DNA of 64,000 nt from Wenjunlia tyrosinilytica (lineage in GTDB: Bacteria; Actinomycetota; Actinomycetes; Streptomycetales; Streptomycetaceae): NCBI RefSeq assembly GCF_014646055.1, contig NZ_BMMS01000012.1, positions 1 through 64,000 on the forward strand. Direction: 5' to 3'. The stretch's first letter is position 1; every line of letters starts with the position of its first letter. A program made the position numbers and the translations under genes. Under the pieces are notes generated by a model. That model was not told the origin of the DNA. It ran no database searches and was given only the letters and a program-made list of their open reading frames with translations. Below, in pieces: positions 25,050-33,934 of this stretch.

Positions 25050-25146
25050 ATGCCATCAAGAACACCTAAGACGCCGGTCGCATTCCGCTGGAACGGCACC
25101 CACGGCCGCGAAGATCGGCGCGCCGAGCCGGCATCCTCCGACGGAC

Positions 25147-25163
25147 ATACCCCCCAGGGGTAT
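25147..25163. promoter_or_regulatory. CsoR-type copper operator
   Basis: ATACCCC-CCA-GGGGTAT is a 7-bp inverted repeat with G tracts, the known shape of CsoR-family operators. It lies about 95 bases upstream of the copper chaperone start, with a TATAGA hexamer adjoining. CsoR would be released by Cu(I). Confidence 0.7.
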
Positions 25164-25255
25164 AGAGTGAGGGGGTATCCGTACAACCGGACAGTCATAA
25201 CCTGCCATCGCCGGACATTCGCACGAGACACTCGCACGAGACATTCGGAGGACCC

Positions 25256-25495
25256 ATGAACAGCTCCACCGCCGCCACCGGGACCCACACGGCCGTCTAC
25301 TCCGTCTCCGGCATGACCTGCGGACACTGCGAGAAGGCGGTCGGCGAGGAGATCGCCGCCCTGCCCGCGGTGACCTCCGTCGAGGCCGACGCCAAGAGCG
25401 GAAGGGTGACGGTGACCGCCACCGCACCCCTGGACGAGGACGCCGTCCGCGCCGCCGTCGACGAGGCCGGTTATGAGTTGGTCGGACGCGCCTGA
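25256..25495 (+). CDS. copZ: Heavy-metal-associated domain protein, copper chaperone CopZ
   Basis: Encodes 79 residues, one HMA domain. The metal site is SGMTCGHC (CxxC) after the first strand, and the domain ends in AGYELVG. The size and the single domain match CopZ chaperones, which carry Cu(I) to P-type ATPases. GGAGG lies a few bases before the ATG. The upstream CsoR-like operator supports copper induction. No copA or csoR gene is adjacent, so the partners must lie elsewhere. Confidence 0.92.
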   Translation: MNSSTAATGTHTAVYSVSGMTCGHCEKAVGEEIAALPAVTSVEADAKSGRVTVTATAPLDEDAVRAAVDEAGYELVGRA

Positions 25496-25600
25496 GCTCC
25501 GGTTCCGGACACGCGGGGCGAAAAACGCTCAGGCCCGCAGATGCCCGGGCCGGGACACGCTCGGACACGCTCAGGGCGCAGACGCAGGCCCGCAGACGCA

Positions 25601-25620
25601 GGCCCGGACGCATCCGGGCC
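25601..25620 (+). terminator. Stem-loop downstream of copZ
   Basis: GGCCCGGA pairs with TCCGGGCC across a CGCA loop. It lies between the convergent copZ and SDR genes and could serve both. Confidence 0.55.
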
Positions 25621-25659
25621 CCGTCGCGTTCAAGCCCGGACACGCTCGGGCAGGCGGCA

Positions 25660-26403
25660 TCACCGCCCGAGCAGTTCGCCGCCGTTGCAGTTGAGGATCT
25701 CACCGGTGATGAAGCCCGCGTCCGGCGAGGCGAGGAAGAACACGGCCGCCGCCACGTCCGCGGGACGGCCGACCCGCCCGACGAGGGTGCGCCCCGCGCG
25801 GCGGGTCAGCTCGGCGTCGTCGAGCCGGTCCCCCCAAAAGCCCGTGCCCTCGATCGTTCCGGGCGCCACCACGTTCGCGGTCACCCCGCGGGAGCCGAGC
25901 TGGGCGGCCAGGGAGTGGTTCCAGGCGTGCAGGGCGGACTTGGAGGCCCCGTAGGAGTCCCCGCCGCGCAGCGCCGCCACCGAGGAGACGGTGACGACAC
26001 GGCCCCGCTCGGGGGTGAGCCGGTCGCGGACGGAGTCGGTGAGCAGGACGGCGGTCAGCACATTGCGCTCGAAGTCGCCGCGCCAGCGGGCCAGCACGGC
26101 GTGCGGCCCCCCGCTGAGGACGGGCTCGCGGCTGCCGGCGCTGTTGACCAGGACATCGATCGTCCGGGGCAGCGAGGCGAGGGAGGCCTCCACCGCGTCC
26201 GGGTCGGCGAGGTCGCACACGACGGGGACCACATCGGGACCACCGGGCGCCCTCAGCTCCTCGGCCGTGGCCCGGAGCACGTCACGGCGGCGGCCGACGA
26301 TGACCACCCGGTCACCCGCCTCGGCGAACTTCCGAGCGACCGCGCGCCCGATGCCCGTGCCTCCGCCCGCCACCACGACGCTGCGGCCAGCCGCCTCGCT
26401 CAT
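25660..26403 (-). CDS. Short-chain dehydrogenase/reductase
   Basis: Encodes about 247 residues from the ATG at 26403 with GAGGTG upstream; longer readings have no start signal. SDR motifs are AGGGTGIG at the cofactor site, NSAG, SSVAAL and the catalytic YGASK. The end ITGEILNCNGGELLGR is typical of the FabG-like group, with Asn-Gly in place of the usual DGG. It is a monocistronic oxidoreductase of unknown substrate. A long structured intergenic region lies upstream. Confidence 0.88.
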   Translation of the reverse strand: MSEAAGRSVVVAGGGTGIGRAVARKFAEAGDRVVIVGRRRDVLRATAEELRAPGGPDVVPVVCDLADPDAVEASLASLPRTIDVLVNSAGSREPVLSGGPHAVLARWRGDFERNVLTAVLLTDSVRDRLTPERGRVVTVSSVAALRGGDSYGASKSALHAWNHSLAAQLGSRGVTANVVAPGTIEGTGFWGDRLDDAELTRRAGRTLVGRVGRPADVAAAVFFLASPDAGFITGEILNCNGGELLGR

Positions 26404-26658
26404 CGCACCTCGCACGCTCTTCGTACAATCAACACCCATGCCGGACAACGCCGTTCGCGCCCGGGGGCAGACCACGCTACGCGATACGAATCCGCTGCTC
26501 GCACGGGCCCCGACCGACAACATAAGAGACGCAGATCACACCTCTCGGAACGTAACCCCTCGGCCGGTACGGTGGTCTTAGCAGGTGCAGGCACGCCGCG
26601 CGCCCGGCGCCGACGGCACCGCCTGCCACCGGAACCCCGGCGGATCCGGTGAGGTGGC

Positions 26659-26870
26659 GTGGACTGTCTTGGGGGACGGTCCACACTCGCAAACGCCGGG
26701 GCGGAGTGACCAGGGAGCTTGAGCGGCCCTCCTGGAAGGCTCCCGTCCCGGCGACGCGGAGGAGGGCCGCTGGTCCTCGGAAACGCCCGGCACGGACCCG
26801 TGGGGGGATCCGTATCCGGGGCTTGAAAGCGCCCCGCACCGGACCCGTGGGGGGATCCGGTGCGGGGCGC
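26659..26870. other. Cluster of strong hairpins and a 20-bp direct repeat between SDR and citrate synthase genes
   Basis: The following structures were seen: GTGGACTGTC (26659-26668) with GACGGTCCAC (26675-26684); AGCGGCCCTCCT (26722-26733) with AGGAGGGCCGCT (26761-26772); and a 15-bp perfect stem at 26829-26843 with 26856-26870. A 20-base sequence (CGGACCCGTGGGGGGATCCG) occurs at 26794-26813 and 26840-26859. The last hairpin is well placed as the citrate synthase terminator. The remainder could be an additional terminator, a small RNA, or a repeat element. No coding frame fits. Confidence 0.6.
26829..26870 (-). terminator. Terminator of the citrate synthase gene
   Basis: A perfect 15-bp stem (GCGCCCCGCACCGGA with its complement) with a 12-base loop lies about 80 bases past the citrate synthase stop on the minus strand, followed there by TTTC. 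Confidence 0.7.
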
Positions 26871-26882
26871 CTCGTTTGTACG

Positions 26883-26938
26883 GCTGTTCCGTTACCGCTG
26901 TTCCGTTACCGCTGTTCCGTTAAGGCTGTTCCGTTAAG
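26883..26938. repeat. Four 14-bp tandem repeats at the 3' end of citrate synthase
   Basis: The unit GCTGTTCCGTTACC is present four times head to tail (the last two end AAG rather than ACC), stopping 12 bases before the citrate synthase stop codon. It lies in the 3' untranslated region. Confidence 0.85.
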
Positions 26939-26950
26939 GCTGTGCGGCGG

Positions 26951-28240
26951 TCAGCGGGCCTCGACGGGAACGTATTCCCGCAGTTCGACGCCGGTGTAGA
27001 CCTGGCGCGGACGGCCGATACGGCTGCCGGGCTCCTTGATCATCTCGTGCCAGTGGGCGATCCAGCCGGGCAGGCGGCCGAGCGCGAACAGCACCGTGAA
27101 CATCGTGGTCGGGAAGCCCATGGCCCGGTAGATCAGGCCGGTGTAGAAGTCCACGTTCGGGTAGAGCTTGCGCTCGACGAAGTAGCTGTCGGCCAGCGCG
27201 TGCTCCTCGAGCTTGAGCGCGATGTCCAGCAGTTCGTCGGACTTGCCCAGCGCCGAGAGGACATCGTGCGCGGCGGCCTTGATGATCTGCGCACGCGGGT
27301 CGAAGCTCTTGTAGACGCGGTGGCCGAAGCCCATGAGCTTGACGCCGTCCTCCTTGTCCTTCACCTTGCGGATGAAGGAGTCGACGTCGCCGCCGTCGCG
27401 CTTGATGCCCTCGAGCATCTCCAGCACCGCCTGGTTGGCGCCGCCGTGCAGCGGGCCCCACAGCGCGTTGATACCGGCGGAGATGGACGCGAACAGGTTG
27501 GCCTGGCTGGAGCCGACGAGGCGGACGGTGGAGGTCGAGCAGTTCTGCTCGTGGTCCGCGTGCAGGATGAGGAGCTTGTCCAGCGCGTTGACCACGACCG
27601 GGTCGAGTTCGTAGTCCTGGGCCGGCACGGAGAACGTCATCCGGAGGAAGTTCTCGACGTAGCCGAGGTCGTTGCGGGGGTAGACGATCGGGTGGCCCAT
27701 GGCCTTCTTGTAGGCGTACGCGGCGATCGTCGGAAGCTTGGCGAGAAGGCGCACCGTGGAGATGTGCCGCTGCTCCTCGGAGAACGGGTTGTGGCTGTCC
27801 TGGTAGAAGGTGGACAGGGCGCTCACCACGGAGGAGAGCATCGCCATCGGGTGCGCGTCGCGCGGGAACCCGTCGTAGAAACGTTTGACGTCCTCGTGCA
27901 GAAGGGTGTGCTGGGTGATCTCGTTCTGGAAGACCGCCAGCTCGTCCACCGTGGGCAGTTCGCCGTTGATCAGCAGGTAGGCCGTCTCCAGGAAGCTGCC
28001 GCGCTCGGCGACCTGCTCGATCGGGTAGCCCCGGTAGCGCAGTATGCCCTGTTCGCCGTCGAGGTAGGTGATGGCGGACTTGTAGGCCGCGGTATTACCG
28101 AAGCCGCTGTCCAGCGTGACCAGACCGGTGTCCGCCCGGAGCCTGCCGATGTCGAAGCCCTTGTCACCGACCGTGCTCCCGACCACCGGATAGCTCTGCT
28201 CGCTGTCCCCGTACCGCAGTACTACAGAGTTGTCGCTCAC
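26951..28240 (-). CDS. gltA: Citrate synthase
   Basis: Encodes 429 residues. The GTG at 28240 is chosen (SDNSVVLRYGD start) because GAGGG precedes it at normal distance; this matches the Streptomyces CitA start as I remember it. Type I citrate synthase motifs are HADHEQNCSTSTVRLVGS, GPLHGGANQAVLEML, the active-site MGFGHRVYKSFDPRA, and YTGLIYRAMGFP near the catalytic Asp. It condenses oxaloacetate with acetyl-CoA at entry to the TCA cycle. It is monocistronic, with a strong terminator and four 14-bp repeats in the 3' region. Confidence 0.97.
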   Translation of the reverse strand: MSDNSVVLRYGDSEQSYPVVGSTVGDKGFDIGRLRADTGLVTLDSGFGNTAAYKSAITYLDGEQGILRYRGYPIEQVAERGSFLETAYLLINGELPTVDELAVFQNEITQHTLLHEDVKRFYDGFPRDAHPMAMLSSVVSALSTFYQDSHNPFSEEQRHISTVRLLAKLPTIAAYAYKKAMGHPIVYPRNDLGYVENFLRMTFSVPAQDYELDPVVVNALDKLLILHADHEQNCSTSTVRLVGSSQANLFASISAGINALWGPLHGGANQAVLEMLEGIKRDGGDVDSFIRKVKDKEDGVKLMGFGHRVYKSFDPRAQIIKAAAHDVLSALGKSDELLDIALKLEEHALADSYFVERKLYPNVDFYTGLIYRAMGFPTTMFTVLFALGRLPGWIAHWHEMIKEPGSRIGRPRQVYTGVELREYVPVEAR

Positions 28241-28390
28241 GTCATCCCTCACCGACGATTTGCCTCTTCTTCGAGGTGCCCTGACTGCTTACTACCTTCC
28301 CCCATTTGGCGCCGAAGCGTGCACCCGGGGTCGCCGGAGGGGCCTTACGATGGCACCCAGTGCCCCCGAGGCCGTGCACGGCCGAGCCAT

Positions 28391-30652
28391 TCACCGGACC
28401 TGGACCGCACGGGCCGCGCAGAGCCGGTGATCCAATGCCGTACAGCGTCTACCTGCGGATACCGTCCTGACGGCCTGGCCGAGGGCCTTGCGCGATCCCA
28501 CGAGCACTACCAGACGTTTCGCCCGTGTTACAGCGGTATACAGCAGATTCCGCTGAAGCATCATCCACGCTCCCGTCGTGATCGGAATCACTACTGCCGG
28601 ATACTCGCTGCCCTGCGAGCGGTGGATCGTCACGGCATAGGCGTGCGCCAGCTCGTCCAGCTCATCGAAGTCGTACGGCACCTCCTCGTCCTCGTCCGTG
28701 CGCACGGTGAGCCGCTGGTTCTCCGTGTCGAGCGCGGTGACGACGCCCACCGTCCCGTTGAAGACGCCGTTCTCGCCCTTCTCGTAGTTGTTGCGGATCT
28801 GGGTGACCTTGTCGCCGACCCGGAAGGTCCGGCCGCCGAAGCGCCGCTCCGGCAGGTCCGGCCGGGCAGGCGTGACCGCCTGCTGCAACAGCCCGTTCAA
28901 CGCGCCGGCACCCGCCGGGCCCCGGTGCATGGGCGTGAGCACCTGCACATCGCGGCGCGGGTCGAGCCCGAACTTCGCCGGAACCCTGCGTGCCGCTACA
29001 TCCACGGTAAGCCGACCGGCCTCCTCGGTGTCGTCCTCGACGAAGAGGAAGAAGTCCCGCATGCCGTCGGTGACCGGCTGGAGCCCGGCATTGATGCGGT
29101 GGGCGTTGGTCACCACCCCCGACTGCTGGGCCTGTCGGAAGATCTTGGTGAGACGCACGGAGGGCACCGGGCTGCCCTCGGCGAGCAGGTCGCGCAGCAC
29201 CTCCCCAGCCCCCACGCTCGGCAGCTGGTCGACATCGCCCACGAAGAGCAGGTGGGCCCCCGGCGGCACGGCCTTCACCAGCTTGTTCGCCAGGAGGAGG
29301 TCCAGCATGGACGCCTCGTCCACGACGACCAGATCGGCGTCCAGCGGCCGATCCCGGTCGTAGGCGGCGTCCCCGCCCGGCCGCAGCTCCAGGAGGCGGT
29401 GGACCGTGGAGGCCTCGCAGCCGGTGAGCTCGGCCAGCCGCTTGGCGGCCCGGCCGGTGGGCGCGGCGAGCAGCACCTTGGCCTTCTTGGCACGGGCCAG
29501 GGTGATTACGGAGCGGACGGTGAACGACTTCCCGCAGCCGGGTCCTCCGGTGAGCACGGCGGCCTTCTCCGTCAGCGCCAGCCGGACCGCCGCCTCCTGC
29601 TCCGGGGCCAGATCCGCCCCGGTCTGCTCCCGCAGCCAGGCCAGCGCCCTGTCCCAGTCCACGTCGGCGAAGCCCGGCATCCGGTCCTTCTCGGCGTGCA
29701 GCAACCGCTGGAGCTGGGCCGCGAGCGAGATCTCGGCGCGGTGGAACGGGACCAGGTACACCGCCTTGACCGGCTGCCCGTCGTGATCGGGGACGTCCTC
29801 GCGGACCACGCCCTCCTCGGCGACCAGCTCGGCCAGGCACTCGATGACGAGCCCGGTGTCCACCTGGAGGAGCTTGACCGAGTCGGCGATCAGCTTCTCC
29901 TCGGGCAGATAGCAGTGCCCGCTGTCGGTGGACTGCGACAGCGCGTACTGCAGTCCCGCCTTCACCCGCTGAGGGCTGTCGTGGGGTATGCCGACGGCCT
30001 GGGCGATCTTGTCCGCCGTGAGGAAGCCGATGCCCCACACATCGGCGGCCAGGCGGTACGGCTCGTCCTTCACCACCGAGACCGATGAGTCGCCGTACTT
30101 CTTGTAGACACGAACGGCGAGGGAGGTGGAGACCCCCACGCCCTGGAGGAAGACCATCACCTCCTTGATCGCCTTCTGCTCCTCCCACGCGGCGGCGATC
30201 ATCTTCGTCCGCTTCGGGCCCAGGCCCGGCACCTCGATCAGGCGCTTCGGCCGCTGCTCGATGACGTCGAGCGTCTCGGTGCCGAAGTGGGCGACGATCC
30301 GCTCGGCGATCACCGGGCCGATGCCCTTGATCAGCCCCGAGCCCAGATAGCGCCTGATGCCCTGCACCGTCGCGGGGAGCATCGTCTCGTAGTGCTCGAC
30401 GGCGAACTGTTTGCCGTACTGCGGGTGCGAGCCCCACCGGCCGTGCATCTTCAGGGACTCGCCGGGCTGGGCTCCGAGCAGCGCCCCGACGACCGTCAGC
30501 AGGTTGTCCGCGCCGCGGCCGGTGTCCACGCGGGCGACGGTGTAGCCGGTCTCCTCATTCGCATACGTGATCCGCTCGAGCACGCCCTCGACGACGGCGA
30601 AGCGGGGCCCCGCGCCGGTGTCCGCGGCCCCGCGCGGCTGCCCAGCCCCCAT
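28391..30652 (-). CDS. recD2: RecD2-like ATP-dependent DNA helicase
   Basis: Encodes about 753 residues from the ATG at 30652, about nine bases after AGGGGG. The N-terminal OB-like and helix-hairpin-helix regions (GSGLIKGIGPVIAERIVAHF, then IEVPGLGPKRTKMIAAAW) precede the SF1B motor. Walker A is LTGGPGCGKSFT, Walker B is VVVDEASMLD, then FVGDVDQLPSVGAGEVL. The C-terminal UvrD-like part has AVTIHRSQGSEY and LLYTAVTRAKRLV. It is the RecD2 type, not part of RecBCD. It is a 5'-3' helicase thought to act in DNA repair and fork maintenance, and is a monocistronic housekeeping gene. Confidence 0.93.
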   Translation of the reverse strand: MGAGQPRGAADTGAGPRFAVVEGVLERITYANEETGYTVARVDTGRGADNLLTVVGALLGAQPGESLKMHGRWGSHPQYGKQFAVEHYETMLPATVQGIRRYLGSGLIKGIGPVIAERIVAHFGTETLDVIEQRPKRLIEVPGLGPKRTKMIAAAWEEQKAIKEVMVFLQGVGVSTSLAVRVYKKYGDSSVSVVKDEPYRLAADVWGIGFLTADKIAQAVGIPHDSPQRVKAGLQYALSQSTDSGHCYLPEEKLIADSVKLLQVDTGLVIECLAELVAEEGVVREDVPDHDGQPVKAVYLVPFHRAEISLAAQLQRLLHAEKDRMPGFADVDWDRALAWLREQTGADLAPEQEAAVRLALTEKAAVLTGGPGCGKSFTVRSVITLARAKKAKVLLAAPTGRAAKRLAELTGCEASTVHRLLELRPGGDAAYDRDRPLDADLVVVDEASMLDLLLANKLVKAVPPGAHLLFVGDVDQLPSVGAGEVLRDLLAEGSPVPSVRLTKIFRQAQQSGVVTNAHRINAGLQPVTDGMRDFFLFVEDDTEEAGRLTVDVAARRVPAKFGLDPRRDVQVLTPMHRGPAGAGALNGLLQQAVTPARPDLPERRFGGRTFRVGDKVTQIRNNYEKGENGVFNGTVGVVTALDTENQRLTVRTDEDEEVPYDFDELDELAHAYAVTIHRSQGSEYPAVVIPITTGAWMMLQRNLLYTAVTRAKRLVVLVGSRKALGQAVRTVSAGRRCTALDHRLCAARAVQVR

Positions 30653-30872
30653 GGCCGCGCCCCCTGTCCTCCGTGGAAAGTCCGAGTGGGGACCGACGTT
30701 ACCGCCGAGGGCGGACAGCACGTCAGGCCCTGTGGAAAACCCCTTCCGGGTCGGAGCCTCGGGAGCCCGCGGATGCCCCGCGGTCCCTTCACGCACGGGC
30801 GCTGCGGACAGCGCGCCTAAGAAGCTGAGTGATCCCCTTCCCAGGCCCTGACGGCAGGTCTAGATTCCCCGC

Positions 30873-31661
30873 ATGAAGCTAGCGTTCTCCACGCTCGGCG
30901 TCCCCGGACTCGCCCTGGACGCGGTGTTGAAGCTCGCCAACGACAACGGGTTCCAGGGCGTCGAGCTGCGCGCCAGGGAAGGGGAGCCGGTCACCGCGGC
31001 CCTCGACGCGTCCGAACGGGCGAAGGTGGTCGAGCAGTTCGCCGCCGCCGAGCTCGTTCCCCTGACCATCGCCGCCTACAGCCGAGTGGCCGCTCCGGGG
31101 GACGACGAGCCGGTGCTGGAGGACGTTCGCGCGCACGTACGGCTGGCGGCGGACCTCGGCGCCTCCTACGTCCGGGTATTCCCCGGCGGCGGCGAGCTTC
31201 TGCGCGAGCAGGCCGACAACAACGCCGCCCGCCGCCTCGCCGCGGTGGCGCCGTTCGCCGCCGAGCACGGGGTGCGCGTGCTCCTGGAGACCCATGACTC
31301 GCACAGCCGCGCCGCCGACGCGGCCCGGGTGCTGGCGAGGGTCGGCTACGAGGGCGCCGGCATCATCTGGGACCTGATGCACACCTGGCGCGGCGGCGAG
31401 CAGCCCGCGGACTCCTTCGCGGCCTGCGCCCCGTACCTCGGCTATGTGCAGGTCAAGGACATCGCCAGCTACGAGGACACCACCCCGCTCGCGCTCGGCG
31501 ACGGGGTGCTGCCGATCGGCGAGTGCGTGGACGCGCTGGCCTCGGGCGGCTACCAGGGCTGGCTGTGCTGGGAGTACGAGGCCGCCTGGTATCCGCACGC
31601 GGCCCCGTACCCGCCGCTGCTCGGCGAGGCGGCCCAGTACCTGCGCGAACTCACCATGTGA
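30873..31661 (+). CDS. Sugar phosphate isomerase/epimerase-like TIM-barrel protein
   Basis: Encodes 262 residues of the AP endonuclease 2/xylose isomerase-like barrel family. The usual landmarks are NGFQGVELR near the start, ASYVRVFPGG, VRVLLETHDSH (metal-ligand Glu and His), GIIWDLMHTWRGGE (Asp, His) and a C-terminal GWLCWEYE (Glu). These fit a divalent-metal isomerase or epimerase on a small sugar or keto-sugar. No operon partner. The substrate is unknown. Confidence 0.85.
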   Translation: MKLAFSTLGVPGLALDAVLKLANDNGFQGVELRAREGEPVTAALDASERAKVVEQFAAAELVPLTIAAYSRVAAPGDDEPVLEDVRAHVRLAADLGASYVRVFPGGGELLREQADNNAARRLAAVAPFAAEHGVRVLLETHDSHSRAADAARVLARVGYEGAGIIWDLMHTWRGGEQPADSFAACAPYLGYVQVKDIASYEDTTPLALGDGVLPIGECVDALASGGYQGWLCWEYEAAWYPHAAPYPPLLGEAAQYLRELTM

Positions 31662-31731
31662 GGCCCCCGGGGCGGCCCACCCGGACTCCTCCCCCGCCGG
31701 ATTCCTCCCCCGCCGGTCTCGTTCCCGCCCG

Positions 31732-32676
31732 CTACGGGGCGAACGAGTCCGCGAGATACCGGGCGGCCTGCTGTGCGCCGTAGCTCTGAACCGGGCCGAA
31801 GTACCACGACGGGTCGAACCCACGCCCGTAGTCGAGCCTCCACGTCACCCGGGTCTGCCCCGGCGTGAGCGGCTGCCAGGTCACCTCCGCGCCCCGGAGG
31901 TCCGACCATTCGTCCAGTGCGGTGTCCTCGACAACGCGGAAGAGCACCCGGCGCGCGGTGTGGTCCTCGACCCGCAAGCGAAGGGCCCGAGGTCCCCGCT
32001 GCACCCCGAGTCCCAACGGGCTGTGCGGGCTGAACTCCACGGTCCGCAGGTCGCCGACCGCGAGCCCGCCCCCGCGCTCGACCACCGGCCGGGGAAAGCC
32101 CAGGCGGAGCACGGCAGGCCGTCGAGCCGAGAAGTGCGGCGGCACGGCGAGCGCCTGCTCCACCTGCTCGGGGGTGCCGTTCACGGTGTGGGAGACCACG
32201 ACGGCGGTGCTGCGGGGCAGGGTGTAGGCGAATCCCTCCAGGCCCAGCGCCACCAGCAGGAGCACGGTCACGACCCGCCCCCGCCGACTCCCGCAGGCGA
32301 CGGCGAACCCCACCGCCACCAGGTAGAACAGCGGCGCGGCGAGGAGGAGCGAGACCACGCCCACGTTGAACAGGGGACCCGCGACCACGAGTCCGAAGGT
32401 GACCGCCACCGCGGCCGTCCACGCCGATCCGGCGACGGGTCCGACGAGGACGACCGCGGCCGCCATCAGCGCGGGCAGCCCCAGGAAGAACAGCGTGGTC
32501 CGCTCCAGGCCGAACGCGTGCAGGAAGCGGTAGCCCCCGGCGGCGCAGACGAGCGCCCCGAGCACGGCGGCCAGGCGCCGGGGGCCCATGCCGCTCCTGC
32601 GCGTGGCGAACAACGGCGGCGGAAGGTTCGCCGGCTCCGGATACGGATGCTGACGCGACCGCATGTGCTCGAGCAT
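31732..32676 (-). CDS. Membrane protein with C-terminal SRPBCC-like domain
   Basis: Encodes about 314 residues from the ATG at 32676, six bases after AGGGGA. Residues about 35-155 hold four to five membrane segments (RRLAAVLGALVCAAGGYRFL; LGLPALMAAAVVLVGPVAG; VVTVLLLVALGLEGFAY). The C-terminal half (SHTVNGTPEQVEQAL, later GAEVTWQPLTPGQTRVTWRL) resembles a polyketide-cyclase/SRPBCC fold. Its function is unknown; a lipid- or ligand-sensing membrane protein is one possibility. It is divergent from the lipoprotein gene at 32906. Confidence 0.75.
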   Translation of the reverse strand: MLEHMRSRQHPYPEPANLPPPLFATRRSGMGPRRLAAVLGALVCAAGGYRFLHAFGLERTTLFFLGLPALMAAAVVLVGPVAGSAWTAAVAVTFGLVVAGPLFNVGVVSLLLAAPLFYLVAVGFAVACGSRRGRVVTVLLLVALGLEGFAYTLPRSTAVVVSHTVNGTPEQVEQALAVPPHFSARRPAVLRLGFPRPVVERGGGLAVGDLRTVEFSPHSPLGLGVQRGPRALRLRVEDHTARRVLFRVVEDTALDEWSDLRGAEVTWQPLTPGQTRVTWRLDYGRGFDPSWYFGPVQSYGAQQAARYLADSFAP

Positions 32677-32905
32677 GAGCCGTCCCCTTCGACGGGCCGT
32701 TCCATGGGTTGTTCGAGGCGCGGCGGCTCCGAAGGACAATTCTTTCGAAATCGCTGCGTCCGATGCGTTGAACCGTATGCCGAACCGGGCGTGGAGCGTG
32801 CGAACGCCATGGCTCCATCCGAAGGATGGAGGGGTGACGACCTACTGCCTGTCCCGATTCCCCGCGCCGGTGGAACCCTTCCGGGCCCACTCACGTCGGA
32901 TCGGC

Positions 32906-33841
32906 ATGCGACGACGAAATGCAACCACCGTCTGGACGGCCCTGCTCGTGGCGGTCGCCGCCGCCGCGGTCTCGTGCGGCAACGAGCCGGCCCCTGCCGG
33001 CAAGGGGTCCGGGGCCCAGGGATCGCAGGACTCCTCGGCCGGAGCCGGGTCCTCATCAGGCCCGTCCGGGCGCATCGACTCACGGCTGGTCTACTTCGCC
33101 AAGGACCTGGGCGTGCCGCACGACCTTCACACGGTCGTGCGTACCGAGAAGGAGCGCGCCCTGCTGCCCGGGTGGTTCGCGGGCGCCCGCGTTGACGCGA
33201 AGGCGGAGCGGGAGATCGAGGCGAAGACGATGGGCACCGACCTCAAGCGCAACGCCCTGGTGGCCTACGTCACCACCACCGGCTGCAGCCAGGCGGGCAG
33301 CACACAGCTCCTCGCCGACGGCGACCGGCTGAGCGTCCGCCTCGTCGACCGCCCCAAGCCCCCGTCGGAGTGCCTGCGGCCCTACAAGGCCGTGAGCGTG
33401 TTCGAGGTCCCGCTCGCCAAGCTGCCCAAGCACCCCGTCTTCGGGTCGGAGAGGGACAAGCCCGACCCGGCGAGCCCTGGTGAGCTGGCGGCGTTCACCC
33501 GTCTGGACAAGGCCTCCGCGGCCGGACCGGAGAAGAAGGCCGAGGTCACGGAGCCCGGTGCGCTCAAGGACTTCCTGAGCGCACTGCCCTCGGGCACGGA
33601 CAAGAAGGTGCGAAGCCAGCTCGCCAAGGCCGGCCCCGAAGAGCCGGGCGAGCGGCGGTTCGCCTTCACGCTCACCGGCTGCAAGGCGAAGGGCGCGGAT
33701 CTGGCGGTCTCGCGCAAGGGGCTCGCGGCGTCGCCGAGCGGCGGGGAGAATGTGCGCTGCCTGCGCGCCGAGCGGTATGTGGCGGTCTTCTCGCTGCCCC
33801 GGCCGCTGGTGCCGGAGCAGCCCCTCGGCCCCAAGTTCTGA
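32906..33841 (+). CDS. Secreted lipoprotein of unknown function
   Basis: Encodes about 311 residues starting MRRRNATT. The signal ends in a lipobox-like AVSC, predicting lipid attachment at that Cys. A Gly/Ser-rich linker follows, then the mature domain with four Cys that could form two disulphides (TTTGCSQ, PPSECLR, LTGCKAK, NVRCLRAE). The two halves of the mature part look alike, each with a Gly-Cys and a later Cys, so it may be an internal duplication. No known domain recognised. Longer upstream readings lack a signal peptide. Confidence 0.75.
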   Translation: MRRRNATTVWTALLVAVAAAAVSCGNEPAPAGKGSGAQGSQDSSAGAGSSSGPSGRIDSRLVYFAKDLGVPHDLHTVVRTEKERALLPGWFAGARVDAKAEREIEAKTMGTDLKRNALVAYVTTTGCSQAGSTQLLADGDRLSVRLVDRPKPPSECLRPYKAVSVFEVPLAKLPKHPVFGSERDKPDPASPGELAAFTRLDKASAAGPEKKAEVTEPGALKDFLSALPSGTDKKVRSQLAKAGPEEPGERRFAFTLTGCKAKGADLAVSRKGLAASPSGGENVRCLRAERYVAVFSLPRPLVPEQPLGPKF

Positions 33842-33934
33842 CACGGGAAGTGCTGACACGGGGACGGCGTGGCGGTGGGCCGGGAAGCCGGCCCGGCCCA
33901 CCGCCACGCCCTTCGGGGACCGCTCCTTCGAGGT

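Noticed and set aside
25050-25259. Small ORF starting right after GGAGGT before copZ
   Set aside because: The purine run touches the ATG with no spacing, the GGAGGT is part of a palindrome, and the frame runs through the CsoR-like operator and promoter.
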